A stretch of 64,000 nt of DNA. Source: Liopterus haemorrhoidalis (lineage: Eukaryota; Arthropoda; Insecta; Coleoptera; Dytiscidae). Where the stretch lies: the NCBI GenBank assembly GCA_963971575.1, contig OZ020611.1:241328654-241392653 (forward strand). Reading direction: 5' to 3'. The translations under genes and the position numbers were made by a program. The notes under the pieces were generated by a model. The model was not told where the DNA came from. It ran no database searches and was given only the letters and a program-made list of their open reading frames with translations. Below, piece by piece: positions 34,453 to 44,921 of this stretch. Numbering within the stretch: the stretch's first letter is position 1; each line of letters starts with the position of its first letter.

Positions 34453-34936
34453 GGTACACCGACTATTCGTTCCCCGACATTTGATCCCTCGACAATTGGT
34501 CCCCGTCAATTAATCCCCGGGACAGTTGATCCCCCAGACAATTAATCCACACAATATCTAAAAGTATTTATATTCATATTTACATGTATCGTGAAGGTGA
34601 AACCGAAAATTCATGTTTAAAAGAAAATTCAAATTGCATATTGCAATAAGTATTTCAAATTTCTAGTTTTCCAGACGAATTAAATTTATGAAAATACTTC
34701 TTAATTATGTGGAATTATATGTAATTTCATACGAAAGCAATTTTTGTATAAATTTGCACCCACCCTATTTAAATATAATGTATTTATCACCTTCACGATA
34801 TAAGTAAATATGAATATAAATACTTTTAGATATTGTGAGGAATAATTGTCTGGGGGATCAACCTGCAGAGGGATCAACTGTCCCGGGGAACAATTGTCAA
34901 GGGATCAAATGCCGGGGGACCAAGAGTCACCGAACC
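34453..34936. mobile_element. MITE with long TIRs and a perfect 9-bp duplication
   Basis: The duplication ATTTTTAGA is at 34444-34452 and 34937-34945. The TIRs are about 140 bp (GGTWCRSYGACT start) and contain internal iterations of a TTGATCCCC-GACAAT type motif. Nine-base duplications and long TIRs fit Mutator-like (MULE) MITEs or foldback elements. There is no coding capacity. Confidence 0.85.
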
Positions 34937-34976
34937 ATTTTTAGATAATTTACATTTATTTTTAAAGAAAGAAATC

Positions 34977-35183
34977 ATGGATGCTGATTTAGAAGATTTG
35001 CAAACAGACGATGATGAAGAAATTGTAGAGTATTTAGAACGCCCTTACATAGTTCGTGTTAGACCAAATCATATGAACCATTGGGATGAGAAAGAATTTA
35101 TGAATCGATTTCGCTTAGCGAAAAATGCATTTAATATTCTGCTCCTCAAAATACTACACCAATTAAAAAATAAAAATAAATAA
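34977..35183 (+). pseudogene. PIF-Harbinger transposase N-terminal fragment, family B
   Basis: The frame begins MDADLEDLQTDDDEEIVEYL and continues with ERPYIVRVRPNHMNHWDEKE and FMNRFRLAKNAFNILL. This is the acidic start and the (D/E)EFxxRFRLxK motif of HARBI1-like nucleases. It stops after 68 residues and the DDE domain is absent. It is convergent with the Myb/SANT frame at 35201-35482, so both are probably remains of one deleted Harbinger element. Confidence 0.7.
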
Positions 35184-35200
35184 ACGGTCGTATTTAATTT

Positions 35201-35482
35201 TCAGTGTTTTTGCATTTCTATTCTGTATGCAGGATGCATTAAACATAATACAATTTTTTCCCAGGCTCCTTGTTTATCTTTTAGATTTACAGCGTCAGTA
35301 GCTTTATTTTCTATAACATTTTTACATTTTAACACAAGATTTACAAGTTGCCTTGTTTCGGAAATATTGAAATTTGCTCTTCTTGGGCGTTTATCGCACA
35401 TTTTTCTGTACAAATTTACGTAGAAAACGAACAGTACAACTTCAGAACAAACGAACGAAGGGTTTATATGTGTATTATCCAT
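35201..35482 (-). pseudogene. Myb/SANT-like protein of the same Harbinger element
   Basis: The frame contains KRPRRANFNISETRQLVNLV, KCKNVIENKATDAVNLKDKQ and GAWEKI. This is the Myb/SANT-like (zeste/NAIF1-type) DNA-binding domain carried as the second protein of many Harbinger elements. The C-terminal half is lost (ends RIEMQKH). Confidence 0.7.
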
Positions 35483-35502
35483 ATAAATGTCCGCATTCCT
35501 AA

Positions 35503-35640
35503 ACGTTCATTTCTGTGTAATGCATCGTTATATTAAAATTTCTATAGTAACGGTCCGTTTCTGTGAAATATCTGTACAGAAATTTTGTATTTCAACGGTT
35601 CGTTTTGATATAACGAAGCGTTATATAGTAATGAACGTTT
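35503..35640. repeat. Inverted repeat of about 35-bp arms beside the Harbinger remnant
   Basis: The left arm AAACGTTCATT (with TCGTTATAT) and the right arm are imperfect reverse complements over 35503-35536 and 35605-35640. It may be the worn end of a Harbinger element or an independent small MITE. Confidence 0.5.
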
Positions 35641-35880
35641 ATTAATAGACATAAATACCAAAAACTATTGTTTTTATATAAAAAATAGTTTATATCTATT
35701 ATTATCAATGTATTTTATTTGCGAATAATTATTAATAATAAAAATAATAATAAACAAAATTTCTGATTGAATTTAATTTAAAAAAAGCAACAATATTCAA
35801 ACATATAGGTTCAGTTGCATATGTTTTGCTCAGCACTATATATTGTAGCGTTATCAGGTGTCTCAATCAGCATTATCACA

Positions 35881-36030
35881 ATCTCTTATCTTATCAATTC
35901 AATATCGAACAAAGGTCCATTGTGACATATTATAAAATTATCACCTGATATTAAATACTTTCTTAAGTTCAATTATGTTTGTTTGCGATTTATAAATTGA
36001 TATCTGGAACTGATTATAATATAATTTTTT
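35881..36030 (+). repeat. Direct duplication, copy 1 (second copy 37202-37348)
   Basis: About 150 bp (CTTATCAATTCAATATYGAAC through TTGATATCTKGAACTG) recur in the same orientation 1.3 kb downstream. Both copies abut pieces of the CTGT-rich repeat, but opposite ends of it. Confidence 0.85.
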
Positions 36031-36059
36031 AAATTGATGTGACCTCCAGCACAAAGTAG

Positions 36060-36225
36060 ATTATAAAATACATTCTAGCAGCAGAGTAGAAATAACTTCG
36101 CCCAATATTTTCTAACAGAGCTATTATTTATCATGACCATGGAAACGTTACATATAAGTATGAAAAAATTGAGACTAAAATTTTTCGAAATTTTTCGTTT
36201 TATCAAAAAACGTTTATTGAATTTA
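36060..36225 (-). repeat. CTGT-rich dispersed repeat, 3' arm only
   Basis: Inverse of the 3' arm found at 9340-9450 and 37830-37915 (TACTCTGCTGCTAGAAT and TAACGTTTCCATG motifs). Confidence 0.75.
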
Positions 36226-36239
36226 AAAAAAAATAATAT

Positions 36240-37098
36240 ACCATATATCTTCCAAAGATATCAAAGACAGCCTAGGACTAGATTTAAATACATCAAATAT
36301 AAGGCGACGGGCGATAGACAATAATCTACGCAGCTACAAAATAGCAAAGAAACCATTTGTTTCAAATAAAAATCGGTTAGTTCGTCTACAATTTGCAAAA
36401 ACCGGAGTCAACACAAATGGGGAACAGTATTATCTTCAGATGAAAATAAAATTCAATTTGGAAGTGATGGCAACCCGAATGTCAGAAGGCCTAGAAATGA
36501 AAGATTTAATCGGAGATATACAAAAGAGACAGTTAAATTTTGAGGTAGAAACGTTATGGCCTGGGGATGCTTCTCGGCACAAGGAATAGGTCTACTAAAA
36601 CGAATTTATGGCAACATGAATGCTTTGGATTATAGGGATATTTAGCAAAATACAATGTTTCTGTGCGCAGACTGGAATATGCCACTTGTTTGGAGGTATC
36701 AGCATGATAACGATCTAAAGCATACGGCCAAGATCGTCAAAGATTGGATCGAAGAGCTAAATATTAATATGTTGAGGAATTATGTCCGTAAATAATATAG
36801 TAATTGAGTTTATGGGAGTCGGACAGGTGTAGATATAAATAAAAAAAGTTTATTTAACTAAGCTTACGTTTCGATTTTTATTAAGAAGAGGAAGATTTTC
36901 TGAGGAAGATTTTAATAAAAATCGAAACGTAAGCTTAGTTAAATAAACTTTTTTTTATTTATTTCTACATCTGTCCAACTCCCTTAAACTCAATTACAAA
37001 ATATTGATGTTATTAAGTGGCCGGCACAGACCTCAACCCCATCTAGAATCTTTGGGAGATTGTCAAACGCCGAATAGGCCATCAGAGATTCAAATATA
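36240..37098 (+). pseudogene. Tc1-like transposase remnant with an inserted palindrome
   Basis: Broken frames read NIRRRAIDNNLRSYKIAKKP, SSDENKIQFGSDG (first Asp), VMAWGCFSAQGIGLL, YQHDNDLKHTAKIVKDWI (second Asp), then after the palindrome INVIKWPAQ and DLNPI followed by TAG and NLWEIVKRRIG. The stop at 37044-37046 sits exactly where the catalytic Glu of DD34E belongs. Several frameshifts and stops are present and no TIRs were identified. Confidence 0.85.
36785..37005. repeat. Inverted repeat with hammerhead-like half-core, inside the Tc1
   Basis: The arms begin near 36802 (GTAATTGAGTTTATGGGAGT) and end near 37001 in inverse, meeting around 36880-36910. The right arm holds CTGAGGA, A, GATTTTAATAAAAATC, GAAACGTA and AGC, close to the core at 26507. 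TTACGGACATAA lies at the left border, matching the border motif of the 26.2-kb repeat. It splits the Tc1 reading frame near KDWIEELNI. Confidence 0.8.
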
Positions 37099-37100
37099 AT

Positions 37101-37200
37101 AATATCACCAACGAAGGAGGCTAGAACCACCGACCGCCCAAGTCCAGACTGTCTACCAGTCTAAAACCGCACGACTTAATGCGCTCGGCCACTCCGTTGG
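37101..37200 (-). mobile_element. tRNA-derived SINE, family 1, 5' part only
   Basis: Matches the head region of the SINEs at 19441 and 21930 (GCCAACGGAGTGGCCGAGCG on the minus strand). The body and tail are missing at the Tc1 side. Confidence 0.85.
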
Positions 37201-37201
37201 C

Positions 37202-37348
37202 ATCTCCTATCTTATCAATTCAATATTGAACAAAGGTCCATTGTGACATATTATAAAATTGTTCCCTGATATTAAATACTTTATTAAATTCAATTATGTT
37301 TGTTTGCGATTTATAAATTGATATCTTGAACTGATTATAAAATATTTT
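37202..37348 (+). repeat. Direct duplication, copy 2 (first copy 35881-36030)
   Basis: Same orientation as copy 1, with few mismatches. It runs directly into the CTGT-rich repeat at 37349. Confidence 0.85.
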
Positions 37349-38130
37349 TACCGACCGCCAACATATATAAGGGAGGTATTGTGTTCATACCGATTTTAAC
37401 ATTTCGAGATTTCGATGGATCTGCACGAATTGAGCTCCCTACATAACGTTTTGACTATTTTTAGCATGATGTCTGTCAGTCCGTCTGTCCATCTGTCTGT
37501 CTGTCCGTCTGTCTGTGTACACGTGCAGAGCAAATTAGGCTAAAAGGATTTTTATGAAACTGCATATTTAAGCTTTTGACATCAATGACACGAGTTGATC
37601 AACTTTTGGTAAAAATCGGTTGACTAGAAATGGGAGTTTACTCTTGTCGATTTTAAGATTTTTGCGAATATTTAGCAACATAAAAATATTTCGAAAACAT
37701 TTTTTGAACAAAAGTTGCTATAAATGCAATAACTAATAACTTTTATTTGAGACGTTTTTTGATAGAACGAAAAATTTGGACAAATGTTTGTAAAATTTGT
37801 TAAAATTTTTCGAAATTTTTTCATACTTATATGTAACGTTTCCATGGTCATGATAAATAATATCTCTGTTAGAAAATATTAGGCCAAGTTATTTCTACTC
37901 TGCTGCTATAATGTATTTTATATAAGTACTTTAATAACTTTTATTTGAGACGTTTTTTGATAAAACGAAAAATTTCGAATAATTTCTGTAAAATTTTTCG
38001 AAATTTTTCTCAATTTTTTCATATTTATATATAACGTTTTCATGGTCATGATAAATAATATCTCTGTTAGAAAATATTAGGTCAAGTTATTTCTACTCTG
38101 CTGCTAGAATGTATTTTATACGAGTACTTT
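37349..38130 (+). repeat. CTGT-rich dispersed repeat, copy 2 with duplicated tail
   Basis: Starts TTTTTACCGACCGCCAAC as at 8873. The 3' arm ending TACTCTGCTGCTATAAT is followed by a second tandem copy of that arm (about 37918-38130). Confidence 0.8.
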
Positions 38131-38153
38131 ATGATGGTCCTGTACTAATAACT

Positions 38154-38286
38154 AATTTTCATTTTTCACATTAATGTTTTAAAGTTGATTACTTAAAAAC
38201 TGAACAATATTTCTTTTAGCGGTCATACCCAGAATGAGCTTATCTACTATCCAACAGTGCCGGCAGCAACTGCTCCTCAGTTTATA
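38154..38286 (+). pseudogene. Captured intron-exon fragment of the 54-64 kb gene
   Basis: About 130 bp match, in sense orientation, the intron end, the TTTTAG acceptor and the first 66 or so bases of the exon at 61359-61564. Both read GGTCATACCCAGAATGAGC then ATCTACTATCCAACAGTGCC. A few substitutions and a short insertion in the intronic part separate them. Intron sequence is included, so this was copied as DNA and not from mRNA. It is joined on the left to the CTGT-rich repeat and on the right to Helitron C. Confidence 0.92.
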
Positions 38287-39798
38287 CATTTATATGGGTA
38301 ATCTTTGTAAGTAAAAACCAAGACGATATCTTATTGGTCCGTAGAGTAATTTAGGAATCCTTGAAAATTCATTTCACCTCTTAGGGGTTGAATTTCGAAA
38401 AATCTCGTCTTAATGTATGCTTACCTCATGGAGGGAATATACTTTGCGAATATCATGTATCTATGTCCAAGGAATGTTCTATCAAATAAAAAATATCCAT
38501 TTACCCCTTTAGGGGTGAAATTTTGAAAAACTGTCAAAACCATTTTGAGATATTTTAAAAAGACATCTACATGCCAAATATGAATTTAATAACTCAACAC
38601 AGGAAATACGTCGGGTTCTATAATTCCCCCTGATTGTAGATTCACCATTTTAGGGGATGAGTAGGACAAAATCCTGAAATAAGTTTTTCAACATTTATAT
38701 GGATAATATTTATAAGCAAAAATGAAGGCGATATATTATTGGACCTGAGACGTGAGATATAGAGGAATCCGTGAAAACACATTTTACCCCATTTAACCCC
38801 TTAGGGGTTGAATTTCCAAAAATCATTTCTTAGGGGGTTGTTAAGTCATAAAAGGGATATACTCCCCGAATTTTATGTTTCTCTGTCTAGACGACATTCT
38901 ATCGAATATAAAATACCAAATTACCCCTTTAGGGGTGAAATTTGAAAAAACGGTCAAAACACTTTTTAAATATTTTAAAAAGACACCTATATGCCTATAA
39001 GAAATGTTATAACACAACAAACACAGAAGATGCGAAGGGCTCTATAATTCACCCTGATTGAAGATTCACCCTTTTAGGGGATGATTAGGACAAAATATTG
39101 AAATAGGTTTTTTAACATTTATATGGATAATCTTTATAAGCAAAAACCAAGGCGATTTATTATTGACCTAAAAGAAATAGAGGAATCCGTGTAAACACAT
39201 TTCACCTCTTTTCACCCCTTAGAGGTCGAATATCGAAAAATCAGTTCTTAGGGGGTTCTTAAGTCATAAAGGGATATACTCCCTGAATTTTATGTTTCGT
39301 TGTCTAGACGAAATTCTATCGAATAAAAAATACCAATTTACCCCTTTAGGGGTGAAATTTAAAAAAACGGTCAAAACACTTTCTAAATATTTTAAAAAGA
39401 CACCTATATGCCAAAAAGGATTGTTATAACACAATAAACACAGAAGATGCGAAGGGTTCTATAATTCATCCTGATTGTAGATTCACCCCTTTAGGGGTCG
39501 ATTAGAACAAAATCCTGAAATAAGTTTTTTAATATTTACATGAGTAATCATTGTGAGCAAAAACTAAATCGATATCTTATTGGACCTAAGAGATATTAAG
39601 AAAACCGTGATGCCATATTTTACCCCTTTTAACCCTCTTTTCACCCACTTAGAGGATGAGTTTCGAAAAATCCGTTCTTAATGGGTGCTTACGTCATGGA
39701 GGGAATATACTCGCCGAATTTCATGATTGTAGGTTCAGTGGTTTGGGCTGGGCGTTGATTATGAGTAGGTAGCTTAGTTACGATTTTATATATATAGA
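38287..39798 (-). mobile_element. Non-autonomous Helitron C, 3' end missing
   Basis: Ends at 39798 with the inverted 5' terminus TCTATATATATAAAATCG, next to T. The modules are those of Helitrons A and B. The 3' hairpin and CTAG are absent, and sequence is replaced at 38286 by the captured gene fragment. Confidence 0.87.
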
Positions 39799-41442
39799 TA
39801 TAAGACGTATATTTTAATTTCTTATTTTTGTACTTGTTTATTGATATGTTTAACGACTCCAAAAATGTACATTACATTCACTGGAATAAAGATTATTATT
39901 ATTATTATTATTATTACATGTTACATCGCTGTGACTGATGGGACTGGTCATCACCGTTTTAGTAGTAAAAGGGGACTTTTAAGGATATGGATATTTTATT
40001 TTTGGACAACATTCTGAAAATAATTAAAGACATTTTGTGTATAATTCGTGATATATTTATTTGTATATACAATTTCAGTTACAACGTATTTACAATTTTT
40101 GGTTCAACAAAAATTGGAAGACTCTGAGGCAGGAATGATTTTTTAAGTACAACAGTTTTAAATATTCTGGTCATCGTCATATTTAAAATTAGTTAAAATT
40201 AAACTATATTATCAGTGGAAGAAACTGTTGTACCTTGGAACACTTTTTACATATTCATACTGTAGATATTTATTTTTTAAATTTAATACTATTGTAAAAT
40301 AAACTTTGATTTTTCCTTTATCAACTTTTTATATTATTATTTCTTTTTTATATTATTTTATAAAATAATTTCCTAAACCCGTGCAAAGTGTTCCATGGTA
40401 CAAATGGTCGTGTACTTTTGAACATATTTTAAACATATCCTCTTGCACATTGAAACATTTATTCATTACTATTAATAATAAATAATTAGTATTCATTATC
40501 TATAACAGTTTAAAGGGTTAAATATCTCATAATAAAAAATTTATAACTGTATTACAAAAAAAGTAATATTTTCAGTGGTGGCGCTGGGTCTTAAAATCTG
40601 AAGGGGCCAGGAAATTTTTAAGGTAAATCTGGGGGGGGAGAAAATATTTGCGGAGGAAATCATCATCTTTGAGTAGGATAATAAAATTAAAAGATACACT
40701 TTACTGAAGTTATTTATCTAAAAATATTATCCATGATATTTTCTTTTAAGAATAGGGGATACGCATAGAATTTATATTTTCTTAAAACTACATTTTTTTG
40801 ATACGTTAATGTTAGTTATTTCACCTAACAAAAGAAAAATCACATTTTAATTAATATTTCAGTCAAATTTTGTAATTAAAATATTATAAATTTGAAATAA
40901 GCCGACCACAGCGCGAAGGTTGCCGAGTAAATACAACTGAGCATGACGTCAAACCCCAGACAGCCCAGACTACAACATAATGTTTACGTGTGTATATTGT
41001 ATTGTTTGAGAGTTTTGTATTTGTTTTTAAACAATTTTTCACGCATTTATTATTAAAATGGCAGATAAAGATTTTGTTAGGGCTCAGAGTGATAATTTAC
41101 CCAACATTGATTCTTTTCTTCCATTTCTTTAGTTTTTCACCATTAGGTAATGAAATAAATTGTTTTTGTGGAGTTCTAAACAAAGTATTTGTTCACATCG
41201 CTACTAAACAATATTTTCGATGTTACGAAGTACTGGGCCCTGGATCTTCCATGTTTTATATATTTTAACATATAATTTAATTCGGTAAACATGTAGAATA
41301 ACGATGTAACGATGTAAACATGTAGATTGATGTGTGTAAAGTGAAGTTTTTGTTCCCAAGGTTACCATTTCAATTAATTGACAAAAAACTTGATCAATTT
41401 GTTGATCAATTAATTGAACTGTGTAAAACTAACTTTATGTAG
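39799..41442. other. Non-coding, with a LINE-like (ATT)n tail at 39891-39915
   Basis: A GAATAAAGATTATTATTATT tail follows Helitron C and may be the 3' end of a LINE. CAGTGGTGGCGCTGGG at about 40574 resembles a hAT end but has no partner. No coding region was recognised. Confidence 0.5.
41330..41425 (+). repeat. Dispersed repeat, related to 46553-46675
   Basis: The shared blocks GTGTGTAAAGT, AATTAATTGACAAAAAA and ATTGAACTGTGTAAAAC occur in the same order in both places. Much of it is a run of TTGATCAATT-type palindromes. Confidence 0.65.
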
Positions 41443-41537
41443 GGACCTCAATTCGTGGAGATCCATCGAAATCTCGAAATGTCAAAATCGATACGATCAC
41501 AATACCTCCCTTATTATGTTGACAGTCGGTAAAAACT
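41443..41537 (-). repeat. CTGT-rich dispersed repeat, 5' part only
   Basis: Inverse of the start region (TATGTAGGGACCTCAATTCG and ATACCTCCCTTAT). The CTGT tract and 3' arm are missing. Confidence 0.75.
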
Positions 41538-41849
41538 AGAGATCGAAAAAAACTAAAACTTGATATGAAATCAAGATTCGCCATTCTACATAAATCACCC
41601 CTTAAAATCAAAAACGGCGGACATTTTATTTAATTCACAGCCCTGTGTTATTACATCTGCACTTCCAATGATTTTGAAAAATGTAAATGTGAAATTTGGT
41701 ATTTCATTTAGTTTAACGATCATGCGTATAGATGTCTCTAATATTTAGTTTTGCCTAAAGCCCCTTTAGTTTCACATAGTACCGACAACCTGCCCCAAAT
41801 GGTGAATAGGGTAGAGAAAACAAATTCTTCGTTACTAGGTCTCCGGAAC
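41538..41849. other. Short non-coding spacer
   Basis: No feature recognised before the complete mariner. Confidence 0.4.
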
Positions 41850-41851
41850 TA

Positions 41852-43162
41852 CAAGGTGTCTCAAAAGAAATTTTATATTTATTTAGCTTACTGCGTGAAC
41901 GCAACGTATCCGAGGGGCGCGGGGGTTATGTCAATCGGTAGCCTGGCTCTTGGGAATTCAGTCGCTATGGAGCGTTTCTCGGGAGCAGACCGCGCGTTAT
42001 GCGTGCGAGAGTTTTACAAAAACGGTGATTCGGCGACTGTAGCGCGTAGAAAATTTTGCAGTATTCGAGGTTTTCGCCACTTAAATGATGCGCCAAGCAT
42101 TCCTCTCATTCGAAATTGGGTTAAAAAGTTTGAAGAGACTGGTACAACGCTGGATAAATCAAAATCCGGGCGACCTAGGTCATCAAGAACGGTAGAAAAC
42201 GTGGAGAATGTTAATCAGTCTGTTCGTGACGACCCGAACCTTTCAATTCGGAAGCGCGCAAGTGCTTTAAATGTGCATAGATCATCATTACATCGCATTA
42301 TGCACAAAGACCTAAAGCTGCACCCCTACAAAATTCAATTGGTGCAAGAATTAAAGCCCCAAGATGCCAGTCAGAGGCTTAATTTCGTAAATCAGGTGAT
42401 TGAGCGATTTTCAACGTTTACCAACATTTTGTTTTCGGATGAAGCTCATTTTCATCTTAATGGCCACGTAAATAAGCAGAACTGTCGCTACTGGAGTGCA
42501 ACGAATCCGAAACGCAAACATCAGAAACCCCTACATTCGCCTAAAGTGACCGTATGGGCTGCGATGTCGGCGCGAGGAATTATCGGCCCTTACTTTTTTG
42601 AAGACGAAAGGGGGCGTGCAGTTACAGTGAATTCAGAGCGTTATGTGGAGATGTTAGACAACTTCTTGGTACCTGAACTGCAAAACTTTCCTGGCTATAA
42701 CCAAAGAACATGGTTCCAACAGGACGGAGCAACTTCACACACGTCCAATATGTCTCTGCCACGTGTTCGTGAAATTTTCTCAGGCAAATTGATCTCCCGG
42801 AGAGGTGACATAAATTGGCCTCCACGCAGTCCAGATTTAACCCCTATGGACTTTTTCCTATGGGGTTATCTTAAATCTAAAGTTTACACCAATAAATTGA
42901 CTTCACTGGCGCATTTGAAAGAAAATATCCGTCACGAAATGGCAGCCATCCCTGAGTCCACCTGCCGAGACGCCATAAGTAATTTTACTGTTCGATTAAA
43001 TGAGTGCCGAGAACGCGAGGGTCTACATTTAGACGATATTATTTTTAAGAAATAAATCCCCAAAAAGTGTATTTTAATAATTAATAAACATTTTTTCTAT
43101 ATACGGCTTACTTTTTTTTTAATCGATCCACTAAATATAAAATTTCTTTTGAGACACCCTTG
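41852..43162 (+). mobile_element. Complete DUF4817-type mariner/Tc1 element
   Basis: This 1311-bp element has TIRs of about 32 bp (CAAGGTGTCTCAAAAGAAAT left; the right end has one extra G) and TA on both sides (41850-41851, 43163-43164). It contains one uninterrupted transposase frame. Two further copies at 1-1026 and 6561-7503 are nearly identical, so the family moved recently. By structure this copy could be autonomous. Confidence 0.95.
41967..43055 (+). CDS. Mariner/Tc1-superfamily transposase, DUF4817 type, apparently intact
   Basis: The likely start is ATG at 41967 (MERFSGADR), giving 362 residues. An upstream in-frame ATG at 41751 lies outside the TIR and is not credible as the element's own start. 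Residues 1-75 form the DUF4817/first helix-turn-helix (ending KSGRPRSSRT). Residues 90-115 are a second helix-turn-helix (SIRKRASALNVHRSSLHRIM). The catalytic triad is Asp158 (FSDEAHFHLNG), Asp253 (QQDGATSHTS) and Asp290 (SPDLTPMDFFLWG). This leaves 36 residues between the last two aspartates, so the third acid is Asp and the spacing is not the 34 of classic mariner. The protein would bind the TIRs and cut and paste the element at TA sites. No frameshift or stop is seen. Confidence 0.95.
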   Translation: MERFSGADRALCVREFYKNGDSATVARRKFCSIRGFRHLNDAPSIPLIRNWVKKFEETGTTLDKSKSGRPRSSRTVENVENVNQSVRDDPNLSIRKRASALNVHRSSLHRIMHKDLKLHPYKIQLVQELKPQDASQRLNFVNQVIERFSTFTNILFSDEAHFHLNGHVNKQNCRYWSATNPKRKHQKPLHSPKVTVWAAMSARGIIGPYFFEDERGRAVTVNSERYVEMLDNFLVPELQNFPGYNQRTWFQQDGATSHTSNMSLPRVREIFSGKLISRRGDINWPPRSPDLTPMDFFLWGYLKSKVYTNKLTSLAHLKENIRHEMAAIPESTCRDAISNFTVRLNECREREGLHLDDIIFKK

Positions 43163-43164
43163 TA

Positions 43165-44409
43165 TATGAATGCAAAGTGGTCAGGTGACGTTTCGACCGG
43201 TCTTATTATCATAAACAAACGCTCATTTTAACTATTAAACACCTGAAGCTGAGTAGACCCCCTGGCCTGACTGCGGAAAACGAAAAGTCCGCTGAGGAGA
43301 CCCGGATTTGATTTTTAGTCTAGTTATAACTAATTTTAAATATGACAAAATCTGTATCTTGATATTTTTAAGTGATAAATGCAATATACTTATATTTAAA
43401 GAGTGAAGCACCATTAACCATTCTAAAATATTTTGATAATGTGATATATTGGCACAGAATACACAAAAACTTATTTTTATAATTATATATAATATTTTGT
43501 AATTGTTTTACTTAATTTAAATGATATTGAAAAATAAATTTAAAATTCATTTTAATACATTTCTAATCACATAATATAAATTCTTCACGCTGCCACTGAT
43601 AGATAGCGTCAGTCTTGCTACGTACTTCACCGAAGCAATAAGCAGGTTTACACTACATCCGTTCCACTTGCACAAGTTTGGCTCAGGTTAAACTAATCGT
43701 GCTGTATGTTTAGTGCGTTTTTAAGAATTTATATCATGATAAGTCAGTTTGATGAGCCGCCCGTGTGCGGGGGGGCACACACTAAACACAGCTGTTACGG
43801 CTGGAGTTTCGCGACCAGAAATAGAATAACTTCAAAAAAATCCGTTTTAGTGTATTCTGTGATATTAGTATTAAAAAGTGCAACATTTTGATTAAGAATA
43901 GTCAAGCTTCATAAAACAGACAGAATTTTTTGATATTCATAATTTTAGGCAGTGTAAAATTTCGTAATATTACCCTAGAATATAATTGTATAATATTCAT
44001 ATATGCTTGACTTTTAAATATTGATAATAAAAAATCTACAATAATTGGGCTTATGTATCGAAAAAAAATAATAAAACCAACACTAAGTGTGGACTTATGC
44101 ACAACCAATTAACAATTATCAAGTAAGTATTATCAATTACGAATTATTAAAAAACATTACGAAATTTACAAAATAAAATTTGCGAATGTCATCAAAAATG
44201 CTAAATATTCATAAAAAAAAAAAAAATAAATAAATTACTCAATAAGTCTATTATATGCAATTAATCCCGGGAATTCATAAGCTGCGTACATAAATCTTAA
44301 ATACTCTATAGACTATGTCTTGTGCGCTGTTGATTTTCACTAACATATTTGTCATATGGTGACCGTTCAGAGCTCTAAATTTAATGCGTTATACGTTGTC
44401 TACTTTAAG
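43165..44409. other. Non-coding, nothing recognised
   Basis: AT-rich sequence with short chance frames only. Confidence 0.5.
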
Positions 44410-44644
44410 CCGGGTTTACATTGGTAGTGAATCACGAACGTGGTTAACGCTCTCGTAGTTCACTCTTTTTCGACGACTAGTGTAAATAGATTTTCGTGAA
44501 CCACGATGGTTCTAGGAACGGTCCACGCCACGCCACGATTGATATTAAACATGTTTAATATTTCACACCTGCAATAAGGCGTGGAGAACTTAGTTGCTAA
44601 GAAAATACATTGAAAGTCAGGAGTTATGTACCGTAACCTCAAAA

Positions 44645-44782
44645 ATGAGTGTCTCAAAACTCTCAAATAAATCTGTTTTAAAAATTAATGATCAAGAAAC
44701 AGTTCGGTTTGTTGAATTTTATGAATGTGAGCCCGTGTTGTGGAATTCTAAAGATCCAAAATATCATAAAAAAGACGCATGA
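44645..44782 (+). pseudogene. MADF-domain fragment of Harbinger family C
   Basis: From MSVSKLSNKS the frame reads ETVRFVEFYECEPVLWNSKD and PKYHKKDA, then a TGA where MADF proteins usually have Arg, followed in frame by DAAAEGVAVQLNIG. The domain is recognisable but interrupted by the nonsense codon. Confidence 0.7.
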
Positions 44783-44921
44783 GATGCAGCTGCAGAAGGA
44801 GTTGCTGTTCAGCTAAACATAGGATATTTTACTGCAGAATATGTGTATAAAATCTTGCAGACAGGTATAGATGTTATCCAGAACGTCTGGTAAAAATTTA
44901 CTTGTTATACTTGCTGGAACT

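Noticed and set aside
35348..35536. 62-residue plus-strand frame
   Set aside because: Antisense shadow of the Myb/SANT-like Harbinger fragment.
40990..41268. 92-residue hydrophobic plus-strand frame
   Set aside because: No signal of a real gene. Low-complexity Phe/Leu/Ile composition is expected from AT-rich DNA.
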